DNA of 5,504 bases from an uncultured Clostridia bacterium (GTDB lineage Bacteria; Bacillota; Clostridia; Oscillospirales; Oscillospiraceae). Shown one piece after another: positions 5,221 through 5,504 of the stretch. The position numbers and the translations under genes are program-made. Location: NCBI GenBank assembly GCA_946187475.1, contig CAMHRJ010000165.1, forward strand, positions 1-5,504, in the 5' to 3' direction. Numbering within the stretch: position 1 is the stretch's first letter; each line of letters begins with the position of its first letter. Below the pieces are notes generated by a model. The model saw only the letters and a list, made by a program, of their open reading frames with translations. It had not been told where the DNA came from and did no database searches.

Positions 5221-5504
5221 ATGCAACATATTTTAGAAACCCTGGGCCGTCTGGGCAGCACCTCGGGCTTTACGACCATGACCTGGCAGCAGGCCGTCAT
5301 GATCGTCATCGCCTGTGTTCTGCTGTACCTGGGCCTGGTGAAGAAGTTCGAGCCGCTGCTGCTCGTGGGCATCGCCTTCGGCGCGCTGCTGACGAACCTG
5401 CCCGGCTCCAACATGTACCACCCCGAGATGTGGGACGCCTACATCGCAGGCGAAATGGGCGTCGGTCAGATCATCCATGACGGCGGCCTGCTCGACATCC
5501 TCTA
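5221..5504 (+). CDS. oadB: Oxaloacetate decarboxylase beta subunit (Na+ pump), N-terminal part
   Basis: The first 94 residues are visible and the frame runs off the window. After an amphipathic start come two hydrophobic helices (about 23-40 and 44-60) joined by KKFEPLLLVGIAFGALLTNLP, the hallmark N-terminal segment of OadB/GcdB/MmdB proteins, then an acidic stretch and IIHDGGLLDIL, also typical before the third helix. The beta subunit decarboxylates carboxybiotin and couples this to Na+ export. The family cannot by itself tell oxaloacetate from glutaconyl- or methylmalonyl-CoA decarboxylases; the TIM-barrel alpha subunit upstream points to an alpha-keto acid, hence oxaloacetate. The Na+/proton-pathway residues lie beyond the window. 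GAGGTG (5210-5215) is 5 bases before ATG 5221, and the gap from the carrier gene is 12 bases. Confidence 0.93.
   Translation, partial: MQHILETLGRLGSTSGFTTMTWQQAVMIVIACVLLYLGLVKKFEPLLLVGIAFGALLTNLPGSNMYHPEMWDAYIAGEMGVGQIIHDGGLLDIL

Overview
The window looks like chromosomal DNA from an anaerobic Firmicute of the class Clostridia, most like the gut Oscillospiraceae (Oscillibacter/Flavonifractor-type). This is a judgement from three things: GC-rich core genes with strong G/C third positions, Gram-positive AGGAGG-type ribosome binding sites, and a sodium-pump decarboxylase operon with a separate biotin carrier gene. No species can be named from this sequence alone. All genes seen lie on the + strand.

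Layout. (1) 1-519 is the C-terminal half of a malate/L-lactate dehydrogenase-family (Ldh_2) NAD(P)-dependent oxidoreductase, closed by a strong intrinsic terminator (533-564). (2) 598-1251 encodes a membrane-anchored XRE-type helix-turn-helix regulator with an extracytoplasmic C-terminal domain. (3) 1277-1436 is a self-contained tRNA unit: a near-consensus promoter, tRNA-Ala(CGC) with encoded CCA and the G3-U70 identity pair, and a 12-bp GCAA-capped terminator. (4) 1476-2791 holds two genes, visibly more A/T-rich than their flanks: a small two-helix membrane protein resembling DUF3592 (TTG start), then a cytoplasmic serine lipase/esterase with a complete Ser-Asp-His triad. They end in a terminator at 2860-2899. 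(5) 3061-5504+ is an oxaloacetate decarboxylase sodium-pump operon in the order alpha (oadA, carboxyltransferase only), gamma-like (oadG), free biotin carrier protein, beta (oadB, cut by the window end).

How they work together. The last four genes should form one complex. The alpha subunit moves the carboxyl group of oxaloacetate to biotin on the small carrier, releasing pyruvate. The beta subunit decarboxylates carboxybiotin and exports Na+. The gamma-like subunit anchors the assembly. The dehydrogenase at the left edge could supply an alpha-keto acid if it oxidises malate, but a terminator and unrelated genes separate the two, so any link is metabolic at most.

The most notable non-coding signal is upstream of oadA. 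Two copies of a 12-base sequence lie exactly 20 bp apart, and the proximal copy is part of an 18-bp imperfect palindrome resembling a LacI/CcpA-family (cre-like) operator. They sit behind an extended -10 promoter with a poor -35. A possible 10-codon leader ORF also ends in an ATGA overlap with the oadA start. The least characterised coding content is the membrane-protein/lipase pair. I see no CRISPR array, insertion sequence, rRNA or clear attachment site.
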